Part shown: piece by piece, positions 1-5,657 of the stretch | How the letters are laid out: each line of letters opens with the position of its first letter | Position numbering within the stretch: position 1 is the first letter of the stretch | Assembly (NCBI GenBank): GCA_902470095.1 | Contig: CABRFG010000060.1 | Coordinates: forward strand, 1-12,972 | Direction of reading: 5' to 3' | DNA length: 12,972 bases | Origin: an uncultured Collinsella sp. | GTDB lineage: Bacteria; Actinomycetota; Coriobacteriia; Coriobacteriales; Coriobacteriaceae | Position numbers and translations under genes: made by a program | Notes under the pieces: model-generated | What the model was told of the DNA's origin: nothing | The model's input: only the letters and a program-made list of their open reading frames with translations | Databases searched by the model: none

Positions 1-48
1 TCCCTGACACGGAAGAGGTCAGAAGTTCAAATCTTCTAACGCCCACCA
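1..48 (+). tRNA. tRNA-Val (GAC), 3' part only
   Basis: The window opens inside the anticodon arm of a tRNA. The visible anticodon loop is CTGACAC (4-10), giving anticodon GAC for valine. It is flanked by the last three bases of the 5' stem strand (TCC, 1-3) and the 3' strand GGAAG (11-15). The variable loop is 16-20. The T arm is AGAAG / TTCAAAT / CTTCT (21-37), all five pairs canonical. The 3' acceptor strand AACGCCC (38-44), discriminator A45 and an encoded CCA (46-48) complete it. The acceptor strand would pair with a 5' GGGCGTT, as is common for tRNA-Val. The D arm and 5' acceptor strand lie outside the window. Confidence 0.93.
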
Positions 49-56
49 AATGTTCG

Positions 57-94
57 CAGCTCAGAGGCTATGTCCTCTGGGCTGTTTTTGTTTT
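57..94 (+). terminator. Rho-independent terminator of the tRNA-Val transcript
   Basis: An 11-bp hairpin is formed by CAGCTCAGAGG (57-67) and CCTCTGGGCTG (74-84). All pairs are Watson-Crick except one U-G, and the loop is CTATGT. It is followed directly by TTTTTGTTTT (85-94). It starts 8 bases after the tRNA CCA end, as expected for a tRNA terminator. Confidence 0.9.
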
Positions 95-409
95 GCCACC
101 AAGCACGCCGCCAAATAAGCCACCAAATATTGATCCAAGGTCTGTACGCGATGGTCTTCGCGTCCCGTAGAGGTGCCGGCAGATTGCATACGTCCTGGCC
201 GATCGTGACCGCAACATGTTGGTCAAGCACAATCTTTTGGATTCTTTTGGCGTGAGCGGCTTGGTTTTGGTAGGATTTGTCAGCGGCTTGACTAAGGGGG
301 TTTTATAACTGCTATGCAGGTAGCCGTGTTGGTAACGTTTTACCGACTTGCCAAGAACCCCTCATTTTTAATGCGTCTGCAAAATGACTAATTGCTTTGA
401 CCTGCTGAA
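95..409. other. Gene-free stretch between tRNA terminator and nrdD promoter
   Basis: No reading frame here has a ribosome binding site or a recognisable product; the short frames on both strands look like chance openings. The composition is lower in GC than the flanking genes, which fits either an old remnant downstream of a tRNA gene or plain intergenic DNA. An imperfect copy of the tRNA 3' end, CACCAAATATT (121-131), compares with CACCAAATGTT at 44-54. No integrase is visible. Confidence 0.5.
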
Positions 410-425
410 ACACTATATGTTGTGT
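410..425. promoter_or_regulatory. NrdR box upstream of nrdD
   Basis: ACACTATATGTTGTGT agrees with the NrdR-box consensus acaCwAtATaTwgtgt at all positions but one. NrdR is the ATP/dATP-sensing zinc-finger/ATP-cone repressor of ribonucleotide reductase genes. The box abuts the -35 element TTGACC of the putative nrdD promoter, so binding would block RNA polymerase. A second, degenerate match (444-459, ACAGGATATAGATGCG, about 9 of 16 positions) overlaps the -10. NrdR usually binds paired boxes; here the centres are 34 bp apart, slightly more than the usual three helical turns. Confidence 0.82.
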
Positions 426-455
426 TTGACCTAAAAAAAGAATACAGGATATAGA
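426..455 (+). promoter_or_regulatory. Putative nrdD promoter
   Basis: TTGACC (426-431) serves as -35 and TATAGA (450-455) as -10, with an 18-base A-rich spacer. The -35 directly follows the NrdR box, which supports the assignment. Transcription would begin near 462, leaving a leader of about 220 bases before nrdD. Confidence 0.6.
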
Positions 456-461
456 TGCGTC

Positions 462-682
462 TTTGTCGTATGATAGATGGCGGACAGAGAACGAAGACCT
501 TAACTGCCTCTTTTGAACGTGTCCTTGAGCCGCTTGATCGGCTCCAGGGAATGTCCGCATGGAGGCTTATGGTTTATCGAGAACACAGATTGCGCGACGG
601 CGCCGCAAGACAGGGGCAAGCCCTGCCGGGTATCGTTTGGCTCTGAAGCGCGATGAGGCTACGATGCGAAAGAGGCAAGAGG
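462..682 (+). promoter_or_regulatory. Long, potentially structured leader of nrdD
   Basis: Between the putative start site and the nrdD ATG there is an unusually long leader. Visible stem-loops are GAGCCG/CGGCTC (527-544, loop CTTGAT), TTGCG/CGCAA (590-608) and CAGGG/CCCTG (611-625, loop GCAAG). GGACA (482-486) could also pair with TGTCC (520-524). I do not recognise a known riboswitch class; in particular I see no cobalamin-box core. The structure is not proven. Confidence 0.35.
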
Positions 683-2905
683 ATGAAGATCATCAAGCGC
701 AGCGGCACCGAGGTTGTCTTTGACATCGATAAGATCGTCAATGCCATCCGCGCCGCAAACTTGGAGGTCGAGGAGAGCTCTCGTCTTACCGACCGCCAGG
801 TGGTTTACGCGGCACAAAACGTCGCCGAGGCATGCGAGAACGCGGGCCACACCGTGTCGGTCGAGGAGATTCAGGATCTGGTCGAGGACGAGATCATGCG
901 TCTCGACTGCTACGAGGTCGCTCGCCATTACATCATCTATCGCTATGTTCAGAGCCTGAAGCGCCAGAAGAACACGACCGACGACAAGATTCTGTCGCTG
1001 ATTGAGTGCAACAACGAAGAGGTCAAGCAGGAGAACTCCAACAAGAACCCGACCGTCAATTCCGTTCAGCGTGACTACATGGCCGGCGAGATCTCCAAGG
1101 ACCTGACTCAGCGTGTGCTGCTGCCCCAGGAGATTGTGGATGCTCACAATGAGGGTCTGATTCACTTCCATGATTCGGACTACTTTGCCCAGCACATGCA
1201 TAACTGCGACCTGGTGAACCTGGAGGATATGCTCCAGAACGGTACTGTTATCTCGGGTACGCTGATTGAGAAGCCGCACAGCTTCTCGACCGCCTGCAAC
1301 ATCGCGACGCAGATCATCGCCCAGGTTGCTTCCTCCCAGTACGGCGGCCAGTCTATTTCGCTGACCCATCTCGCCCCGTTCGTTGAGGTGAGTCGTCAAA
1401 AGATTCGCGGCGAGGTCGCTCGCGAGCTCGAGGAGCTCGGCGTTTCCGCATCTCCCGAAAAGGTCCGCGAGGTTGTTGAGGATCGCCTGCGTGACGAGAT
1501 CCGTCGCGGCGTTCAGACGATTCAGTATCAGGTCGTGACCCTTATGACCACCAACGGCCAGGCGCCGTTCGTGACGGTCTTTATGTATCTTAACGAGGCC
1601 CGTACGCCTCAGGAGAAGCACGACCTTGCCATGATCGTGGAGGAGACGCTTCGCCAGCGCTACGAGGGCGTTAAGAACGAGGCCGGCGTATGGATCACCC
1701 CGGCATTCCCCAAGCTTATCTATGTACTCGAGGACGATAACGTTCACGAGGATTCCCCGTACTTCTACCTGACCCAGCTGGCTGCCAAGTGCACTGCCAA
1801 GCGTATGGTGCCCGATTACATCTCCGAGAAAAAGATGCGCGAGCTCAAGCTGTCGAAGGGCGAGACCGCGGGTAACGGCGACTGCTATACCTGCATGGGC
1901 TGCCGCAGCTTCTTGACGCCCGACCGCTCGGGCAACGGCTTTAACAACGTTGCCAACGCGCTGAACTACGACCCGAACAAGCCCAAGTACTATGGTCGCT
2001 TTAACCAGGGCGTCGTGACCATCAACCTGCCCGATGTCGCGCTGAGCTCGCACCAGGATATGGATAAGTTCTGGAAGATCTTCGACGAGCGCCTTGAGCT
2101 GTGCCACCGTGCCCTGCTGTGCCGTCATGAGCGCCTGATGGGTACGCTTTCTGACGCCGCACCGATTCTGTGGCAGTACGGCGCCCTCGCTCGTCTGAAG
2201 AAGGGCGAGACGATCGACAAGCTGCTCGTGGGCGGTTACTCCACCATTAGTCTGGGTTATGCCGGCCTGTACGAGTGCGTCAAGTACATGACGGGCCACA
2301 GCCACACCGAGAAGGAGGGTACGCCGTTTGCCATGGCCGTCATGCAGCGCATGAACGACAAGTGCGCCGAGTGGAAGGCCGAAAGCGATATTGACTTCTC
2401 GCTGTACGGTACCCCGCTTGAGTCGACGACCTACAAGTTCGCCAAGTGCCTGCAGCGTCGTTTTGGCATCATCCCGGGCGTGACGGACAAGGGCTACATC
2501 ACCAACAGCTACCACGTCCACGTGTCCGAGGAGATCGACGCATTCGACAAGCTCAAGTTCGAGGGCATGTTCCAGCAGCTTTCGCCGGGCGGTGCCATCT
2601 CCTACGTCGAGGTTCCCAACATGCAGGACAACCTCAAGGCTGTCATTCGCGTGATGCAGTACATCTACGACAACATCATGTACGCCGAGCTCAACACCAA
2701 GAGCGACTACTGCCAGGTGTGCGGCTACGACGGTGAGATCAAGATTGTCGAGGATGACGGCAAGCTGGTGTGGGAGTGCCCTAACTGCGGCAACCGCGAT
2801 CAGGAGAAGATGAATGTTGCCCGTCGCACGTGCGGCTACATCGGTACCCAGTTCTGGAACCAGGGCCGAACCGAGGAGATTCGCGACCGCGTGCTGCATC
2901 TCTAA
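683..2905 (+). CDS. nrdD: Anaerobic (class III) ribonucleoside-triphosphate reductase, large subunit
   Basis: This 740-residue oxygen-sensitive glycyl radical enzyme reduces ribonucleoside triphosphates to deoxyribonucleotides for DNA synthesis without oxygen. An N-terminal ATP-cone (about residues 1-92, beginning MKIIKRSG) senses ATP/dATP. The catalytic barrel carries cysteines in HNCDLVNLEDML (C175) and GDCYTCMGCRS (C401, C404, C407). The C-terminus has four zinc-type cysteines (C677, C680, C699, C702) followed by RRTCGYIG, in which G718 is the expected radical site. An upstream in-frame ATG at 653 is possible. I chose 683 because AAAGAGG (669-675) is well spaced for it and because the ATP-cone begins there. 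The NrdR box upstream indicates repression when dATP is high. The activase gene nrdG follows on the same strand after an unusual intergenic region. Confidence 0.97.
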   Translation: MKIIKRSGTEVVFDIDKIVNAIRAANLEVEESSRLTDRQVVYAAQNVAEACENAGHTVSVEEIQDLVEDEIMRLDCYEVARHYIIYRYVQSLKRQKNTTDDKILSLIECNNEEVKQENSNKNPTVNSVQRDYMAGEISKDLTQRVLLPQEIVDAHNEGLIHFHDSDYFAQHMHNCDLVNLEDMLQNGTVISGTLIEKPHSFSTACNIATQIIAQVASSQYGGQSISLTHLAPFVEVSRQKIRGEVARELEELGVSASPEKVREVVEDRLRDEIRRGVQTIQYQVVTLMTTNGQAPFVTVFMYLNEARTPQEKHDLAMIVEETLRQRYEGVKNEAGVWITPAFPKLIYVLEDDNVHEDSPYFYLTQLAAKCTAKRMVPDYISEKKMRELKLSKGETAGNGDCYTCMGCRSFLTPDRSGNGFNNVANALNYDPNKPKYYGRFNQGVVTINLPDVALSSHQDMDKFWKIFDERLELCHRALLCRHERLMGTLSDAAPILWQYGALARLKKGETIDKLLVGGYSTISLGYAGLYECVKYMTGHSHTEKEGTPFAMAVMQRMNDKCAEWKAESDIDFSLYGTPLESTTYKFAKCLQRRFGIIPGVTDKGYITNSYHVHVSEEIDAFDKLKFEGMFQQLSPGGAISYVEVPNMQDNLKAVIRVMQYIYDNIMYAELNTKSDYCQVCGYDGEIKIVEDDGKLVWECPNCGNRDQEKMNVARRTCGYIGTQFWNQGRTEEIRDRVLHL

Positions 2906-2916
2906 TACCGCTCCGG

Positions 2917-3055
2917 GGCTGAGCCGGGAGGGCCGCTTGGGCATTTGCTCGCTATTTCGGACAGTCCTGCGCAAGACGAAGGCCACATTAAGTGGCCTTC
3001 TTTGCGTGCGGAACTCATATCGAGCAAAAGCCCAAGCGGCCCTCTCGGCTCAGCC
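2917..3055. repeat. 139-bp near-perfect palindrome downstream of nrdD
   Basis: The outer 26 bases (2917-2942) are the reverse complement of 3030-3055 with one difference (G2927 against T3045, a G-U pair in the plus-strand transcript). The symmetry continues inward: TTTGCTCG (2944-2951) matches CGAGCAAA (3021-3028), and a perfect 9-bp core stem lies at 2978-3000. Only the middle of each arm is poorly matched. No target-site duplication is obvious at the outer ends. It could be a palindromic intergenic repeat (REP/MITE-like) or a terminator grown into a long hairpin. No protein is encoded inside. Confidence 0.85.
2978..3006 (+). terminator. Terminator-like core hairpin after nrdD
   Basis: GAAGGCCAC (2978-2986) and GTGGCCTTC (2992-3000) form a perfect 9-bp stem with loop ATTAA. 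It is followed by TTTGCG, so with the last stem bases the transcript has a short interrupted U tract (UUCUUU). It lies 72 bases after the nrdD stop and at the centre of the 139-bp palindrome. The short U tract makes its efficiency uncertain. Confidence 0.55.
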
Positions 3056-3119
3056 AAGTTGACGTAGCTGAGATACGGCATGCGGTCTGCTCACTCCTCG
3101 AAGTTCTAAGCGGAAATGA

Positions 3120-3168
3120 GTTGACTTGCAACAACGCTTTGCTTGCGATGGCGGTTGAGTTGCAACAA
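3120..3168. promoter_or_regulatory. Two 15-bp direct repeats, candidate CRP/FNR-family sites
   Basis: GTTGACTTGCAACAA (3120-3134) and GTTGAGTTGCAACAA (3154-3168) differ at one base and are 34 bp apart. The inner 14-mers (TTGAC/G-TTGC-AACAA) agree with the FNR-type pattern TTGAT-N4-ATCAA at 8 of 10 fixed positions. The second copy is centred at 3161.5, about 41-42 bases upstream of the start site implied by TATACT (3192-3197). That is the class II activator position. The factor is unknown and not encoded in the window. Confidence 0.45.
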
Positions 3169-3191
3169 GGTTTTTATTGGACCTCGAACCC

Positions 3192-3197
3192 TATACT
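3192..3197 (+). promoter_or_regulatory. Candidate -10 of an activator-dependent nrdG promoter
   Basis: TATACT matches the -10 consensus at 5 of 6 positions. No good -35 lies 16-18 bases upstream (GGTTTT or similar). This is typical of promoters that need an activator bound at about -41.5, where the second 15-bp repeat lies. The leader to nrdG would be about 130 bases and would include the 84-bp palindrome. Confidence 0.4.
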
Positions 3198-3233
3198 CGA
3201 TGTTCGCTTCGTTCATTGAGTTACCCTTTGCAT

Positions 3234-3317
3234 GAGGCCGGGACATATCGTCCCGCCCGCAGTTTCGCAGGCCGAAGGCCGAGAATGTTTGAGGACGGGA
3301 TGATATGTCCCGGCCTC
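3234..3317. repeat. 84-bp palindrome just upstream of nrdG
   Basis: The outer 22 bases (3234-3255) are the reverse complement of 3296-3317 except for one position (G3250 against T3301, a G-U pair in the plus-strand RNA). The centre holds a small GGCC-GAA-GGCC hairpin (3270-3280). The element ends 2 bases before the nrdG Shine-Dalgarno sequence GGGAG (3320-3324). An 8-base direct repeat GAGTTACC occurs at 3218-3225 and 3324-3331. It brackets the element loosely but not flush, so a target-site duplication is only a possibility. It may be a REP-like intergenic repeat or a regulatory hairpin in the nrdG leader. Confidence 0.8.
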
Positions 3318-3332
3318 CCGGGAGAGTTACCT

Positions 3333-3914
3333 ATGAATTACGCGAACATTAAGTATTTCGACATTGCTGATGGGGAAGGCGTTCGTACTTCTCTGTTTGT
3401 GAGTGGGTGCCGTCGTGGGTGCAAGAACTGCTTTAACTCTGTCGCGTGGGACTTTGCTGCGGGCGAGCCGTTCGATCGTGCCGTCGAGGACAAGATTATC
3501 GAGAGCCTCGACCATCCCTTTATCGATGGCCTGACGATTCTGGGCGGCGAGCCTATGGAGCCCGAGAATCAGGCGGGACTTGTTGACTTTATCGAACGCG
3601 TGCGTGCGGTCTATCCCGAGGGGTCGGGCAAGACCATTTGGTGCTTTACCGGCGACGTGCTCGAGGAGCTTATGCCGGGTGGCCGTCATCATACCGAGGT
3701 GACGGACCGTATCCTGGCCTGCCTCGACATGTTGGTGGACGGCCCGTTTGTTCAGGATCTGTACGATATCTCATTGCGCTTTAGGGGCTCGAGCAATCAG
3801 CGCGTGATTGATATGAGCGCCACGCGCGCCCGTGCTGTGCGCGAGGGTGTTGCGCTTTGCGACGCTGTGGAGCTTTGGCGGGACGATCCGGTCTATTCGA
3901 CCCATACTATGTAG
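3333..3914 (+). CDS. nrdG: Anaerobic ribonucleotide reductase activating protein (radical SAM)
   Basis: This 193-residue radical SAM enzyme uses a [4Fe-4S] cluster and S-adenosylmethionine to install the glycyl radical on NrdD. The N-terminal sequence MNYANIKYFDIADGEGVRTS leads into the cluster motif CRRGCKNC (C26, C30, C33). GGEP at 71-74 is the SAM-contacting motif typical of activases, and FRGSSNQRVID near the C-terminus is also family-typical. It is longer than the roughly 155-residue E. coli protein, with extra residues at the C-terminus. The frame is open further upstream to 3177. I placed the start at 3333 because GGGAG (3320-3324) precedes it and the family homology begins exactly there. 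Its partner nrdD is the previous gene, but the long gap and its own candidate promoter suggest separate control. Confidence 0.95.
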   Translation: MNYANIKYFDIADGEGVRTSLFVSGCRRGCKNCFNSVAWDFAAGEPFDRAVEDKIIESLDHPFIDGLTILGGEPMEPENQAGLVDFIERVRAVYPEGSGKTIWCFTGDVLEELMPGGRHHTEVTDRILACLDMLVDGPFVQDLYDISLRFRGSSNQRVIDMSATRARAVREGVALCDAVELWRDDPVYSTHTM

Positions 3915-3915
3915 C

Positions 3916-3946
3916 TTGTGGCCGATGCCAAAGGGCGTGGTACCAT
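3916..3946 (+). promoter_or_regulatory. Possible folE promoter
   Basis: TACCAT (3941-3946), preceded by GTGG, is a plausible -10. TTGTGG (3916-3921) is the nearest -35-like hexamer, but the spacer would be 19 bases, which is long. The element lies in the 66-base gap between nrdG and folE. Read-through from nrdG is equally possible. Confidence 0.35.
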
Positions 3947-3980
3947 AGCGCGAACGCAAAATCGGAAAAGTGAGGCCCAG

Positions 3981-4538
3981 ATGGTCGATCAGGAAAAAGT
4001 CGAGGCCGCCATTAAGCTGTTGCTTGAGGGCATAGGCGAGGACCCAACTCGTGAGGGCCTGCTGGAGACCCCGGCGCGCGTTGCCCGTATGTATGGTGAG
4101 ATCGCCGGCGGTATGGATCAGAGTGCCGAGGAGCACCTGTCCAAAACCTTTGCCGTCGCTTCGAACGACTTGGTTATTGAGCGCGACATTACGTTTTACT
4201 CGCTGTGCGAGCACCATCTGCTGCCGTTTTATGGCAAGGCCGCCATTGGTTATATCCCTAACGGCCGTGTCGCAGGGCTTTCTAAGCTTGCCCGCACGGT
4301 AGAGGTCTACGCCCGTCGTCTGCAGCTGCAGGAGCAGTTGTGCGCACAAGTTGCCGATGCCCTCATGGAGTATCTCGCTCCCCAGGGAGCGATTGTGCTG
4401 ATGGAAGCCGAGCACATGTGCATGACGATGCGCGGCGTGCAAAAGCCCGGCACCAAGACCGTGACGCTCGCTCGCCGCGGCGTCTTTGAGGCCGATCCGG
4501 CGCTCGAGGAGCGATTCTTTAGGATGCTGGGACGCTAA
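3981..4538 (+). CDS. folE: GTP cyclohydrolase I
   Basis: This 185-residue homodecameric zinc enzyme converts GTP to 7,8-dihydroneopterin triphosphate, the first step of tetrahydrofolate synthesis. The zinc ligands are visible as SLCEHH (C76, H79) and HMCM (C147). Their spacing (3 and 68 residues) equals that of C110, H113 and C181 in the E. coli enzyme. The central block ERDITFYSLCEHHLLPF and the GLSKLARTVEVYARRLQLQE helix are also diagnostic. The frame is open back to 3918, but ATG 3981 is preceded by GTGAGG (3970-3975) and starts the conserved first helix. The HD-domain gene begins 2 bp after the stop, so the two are almost certainly co-transcribed and translationally coupled. Confidence 0.96.
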   Translation: MVDQEKVEAAIKLLLEGIGEDPTREGLLETPARVARMYGEIAGGMDQSAEEHLSKTFAVASNDLVIERDITFYSLCEHHLLPFYGKAAIGYIPNGRVAGLSKLARTVEVYARRLQLQEQLCAQVADALMEYLAPQGAIVLMEAEHMCMTMRGVQKPGTKTVTLARRGVFEADPALEERFFRMLGR

Positions 4539-4540
4539 TT

Positions 4541-5122
4541 ATGAGAGTCGTCAACGACTTTACATCGAATACTGACGAGGGAACGCCGCGTCGCGGTTTT
4601 ATGGCTTCGGGCCTGACTCCCTTTGGTGCCATGCCTCGCATTGATTACATTTGTGCCAACGGGCTGTTCCGTCGGCACCTGGGCAACATTGCACAGTTGG
4701 AATCGGGGCGCATCTTCTGCCGCCACGGTATTGACCACCTGCTGGATGTCGCTCGCATTATGTGGATCAAGAATCTCGAGGAACAGCTCGAATTTGACCG
4801 CGAGGTCATCTACGCCACGGCACTTCTTCACGATATCGGCAAAGATGAACAGTATGAATCGGGTATATCCCATGATGTTGTAAGCGAACGCGTCGCTGAT
4901 GCGATTCTCGGCGGTATGCCCGATGACGTAGCGTTTGAGCCGGCCGATGCCGCAGCCATTAAGACGGCCATTCTGGGCCATCGAAAGCTGCGCGTGAACA
5001 GCCAACCGCTCGAGCGCCTGCTCTATGCAGCCGACAAAGCGTCGCGCGCCTGCTTTGCATGCCCCGCGCGCAATGCTTGCAACTGGAGCGATGATAAAAA
5101 GAACCTGTCGATTCGCGTGTAG
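4541..5122 (+). CDS. HD-domain metal-dependent phosphohydrolase of the folate cluster
   Basis: This 193-residue protein has the HD-superfamily metal ligands in order: RHGIDH (H62 or H66), LLHDIGK (H97, D98), H111 in GISHDV, and YAADK (D165). HD proteins cleave phosphate esters or anhydrides. A short cysteine cluster, CFACPARNAC (C171, C174, C180), follows directly and may bind zinc or stabilise the fold. It starts 2 bp after folE and is followed 43 bases later by folB. HD proteins of this shape occur inside folate operons of other anaerobic Gram-positives, so a role in dephosphorylating dihydroneopterin triphosphate, the step between FolE and FolB, is a reasonable inference. It is not shown. 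A general nucleotide phosphohydrolase is the alternative. The start has only a weak Shine-Dalgarno signal within the folE end. Confidence 0.85.
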   Translation: MRVVNDFTSNTDEGTPRRGFMASGLTPFGAMPRIDYICANGLFRRHLGNIAQLESGRIFCRHGIDHLLDVARIMWIKNLEEQLEFDREVIYATALLHDIGKDEQYESGISHDVVSERVADAILGGMPDDVAFEPADAAAIKTAILGHRKLRVNSQPLERLLYAADKASRACFACPARNACNWSDDKKNLSIRV

Positions 5123-5165
5123 TTAGTTTACGCGGTCGGGGTTCTAAACGAAGGAGACGATCGCG

Positions 5166-5651
5166 ATGAGCAACAAGAAACTGCCCGAGAATGCAACCAA
5201 GACTGAAGGCGCCGAGCTCGCCCGCCGTGGAAGGGGCGAAATATCCACCGCAACGGCGGTTCCCCACGTGAGCTATGACGATCTGCGCCATGCTGACCGC
5301 ATTACTATCGACGGTCTCGAGGTCTTTGCCAACCACGGCGTGTATCCCGAAGAGAACGCGCTGGGCCAGAAGTTCATCGTGTCCTTGGTGCTCTATGCCG
5401 ACCTGCGTGCAGCGGGGGAGCACGATAACCTGGACGCTTCGATTGACTACGGCTCGGTGTGCCACGATGTCGATGGCTATCTGCGCGAGCATACGTTTAA
5501 GCTCATCGAGGCTGCAGCCGAGGGTGTGGCCCAGATGCTGCTGCGTCGTTACCCCCTGCTGCTTGGCGTGCACGTTAAGCTCGATAAGCCTTGGGCGCCC
5601 GTCGGTCTTCCCCTGGCAAGCTGCGGTGTCGAGATCGAGCGTGTGCGCTAA
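5166..5651 (+). CDS. folB: Dihydroneopterin aldolase with N-terminal extension
   Basis: This 161-residue enzyme splits dihydroneopterin into 6-hydroxymethyl-dihydropterin and glycolaldehyde in folate synthesis. NHGVYPEENALGQKF contains the pterin-binding Glu (E63). SIDYGSV (Y95), KLIEAAAE (E115) and KLDKPWAP (K141) follow. The distances E63-Y95-E115-K141 (32, 20, 26) are identical to those of E22, Y54, E74 and K100 in the S. aureus enzyme. The usual length is about 120 residues; here about 41 extra charged, unconserved-looking residues precede the domain. The start at 5166 has a strong AAGGAG (5151-5156), so the extension appears real. The gene is the last of the folE-HD-folB set and ends 6 bases from a convergent gene. 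No folK fusion is present. Confidence 0.94.
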   Translation: MSNKKLPENATKTEGAELARRGRGEISTATAVPHVSYDDLRHADRITIDGLEVFANHGVYPEENALGQKFIVSLVLYADLRAAGEHDNLDASIDYGSVCHDVDGYLREHTFKLIEAAAEGVAQMLLRRYPLLLGVHVKLDKPWAPVGLPLASCGVEIERVR

Positions 5652-5657
5652 CCGACT

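Noticed and set aside
36..230. Short minus-strand frame running from the tRNA gene into the gene-free stretch
   Set aside because: It overlaps the tRNA and its terminator and resembles no protein I recognise. It does not look like an integrase remnant.
455..646. A 63-codon frame in the nrdD leader
   Set aside because: Its ATG lies within the -10 region, before the predicted transcription start, and it has no Shine-Dalgarno.
659..2986. A 775-codon open frame antisense to nrdD
   Set aside because: It mirrors the codon bias of nrdD in a high-GC gene, has no recognisable domain, and is composed of repetitive Leu/Val/Ala/His-rich sequence typical of antisense shadows.
2906..3332. CRISPR array or short protein gene in the nrdD-nrdG gap
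   Set aside because: The repeats here are inverted palindromes and one pair of 15-bp direct repeats, with no regular repeat-spacer pattern. Open frames run through hairpins without start signals.
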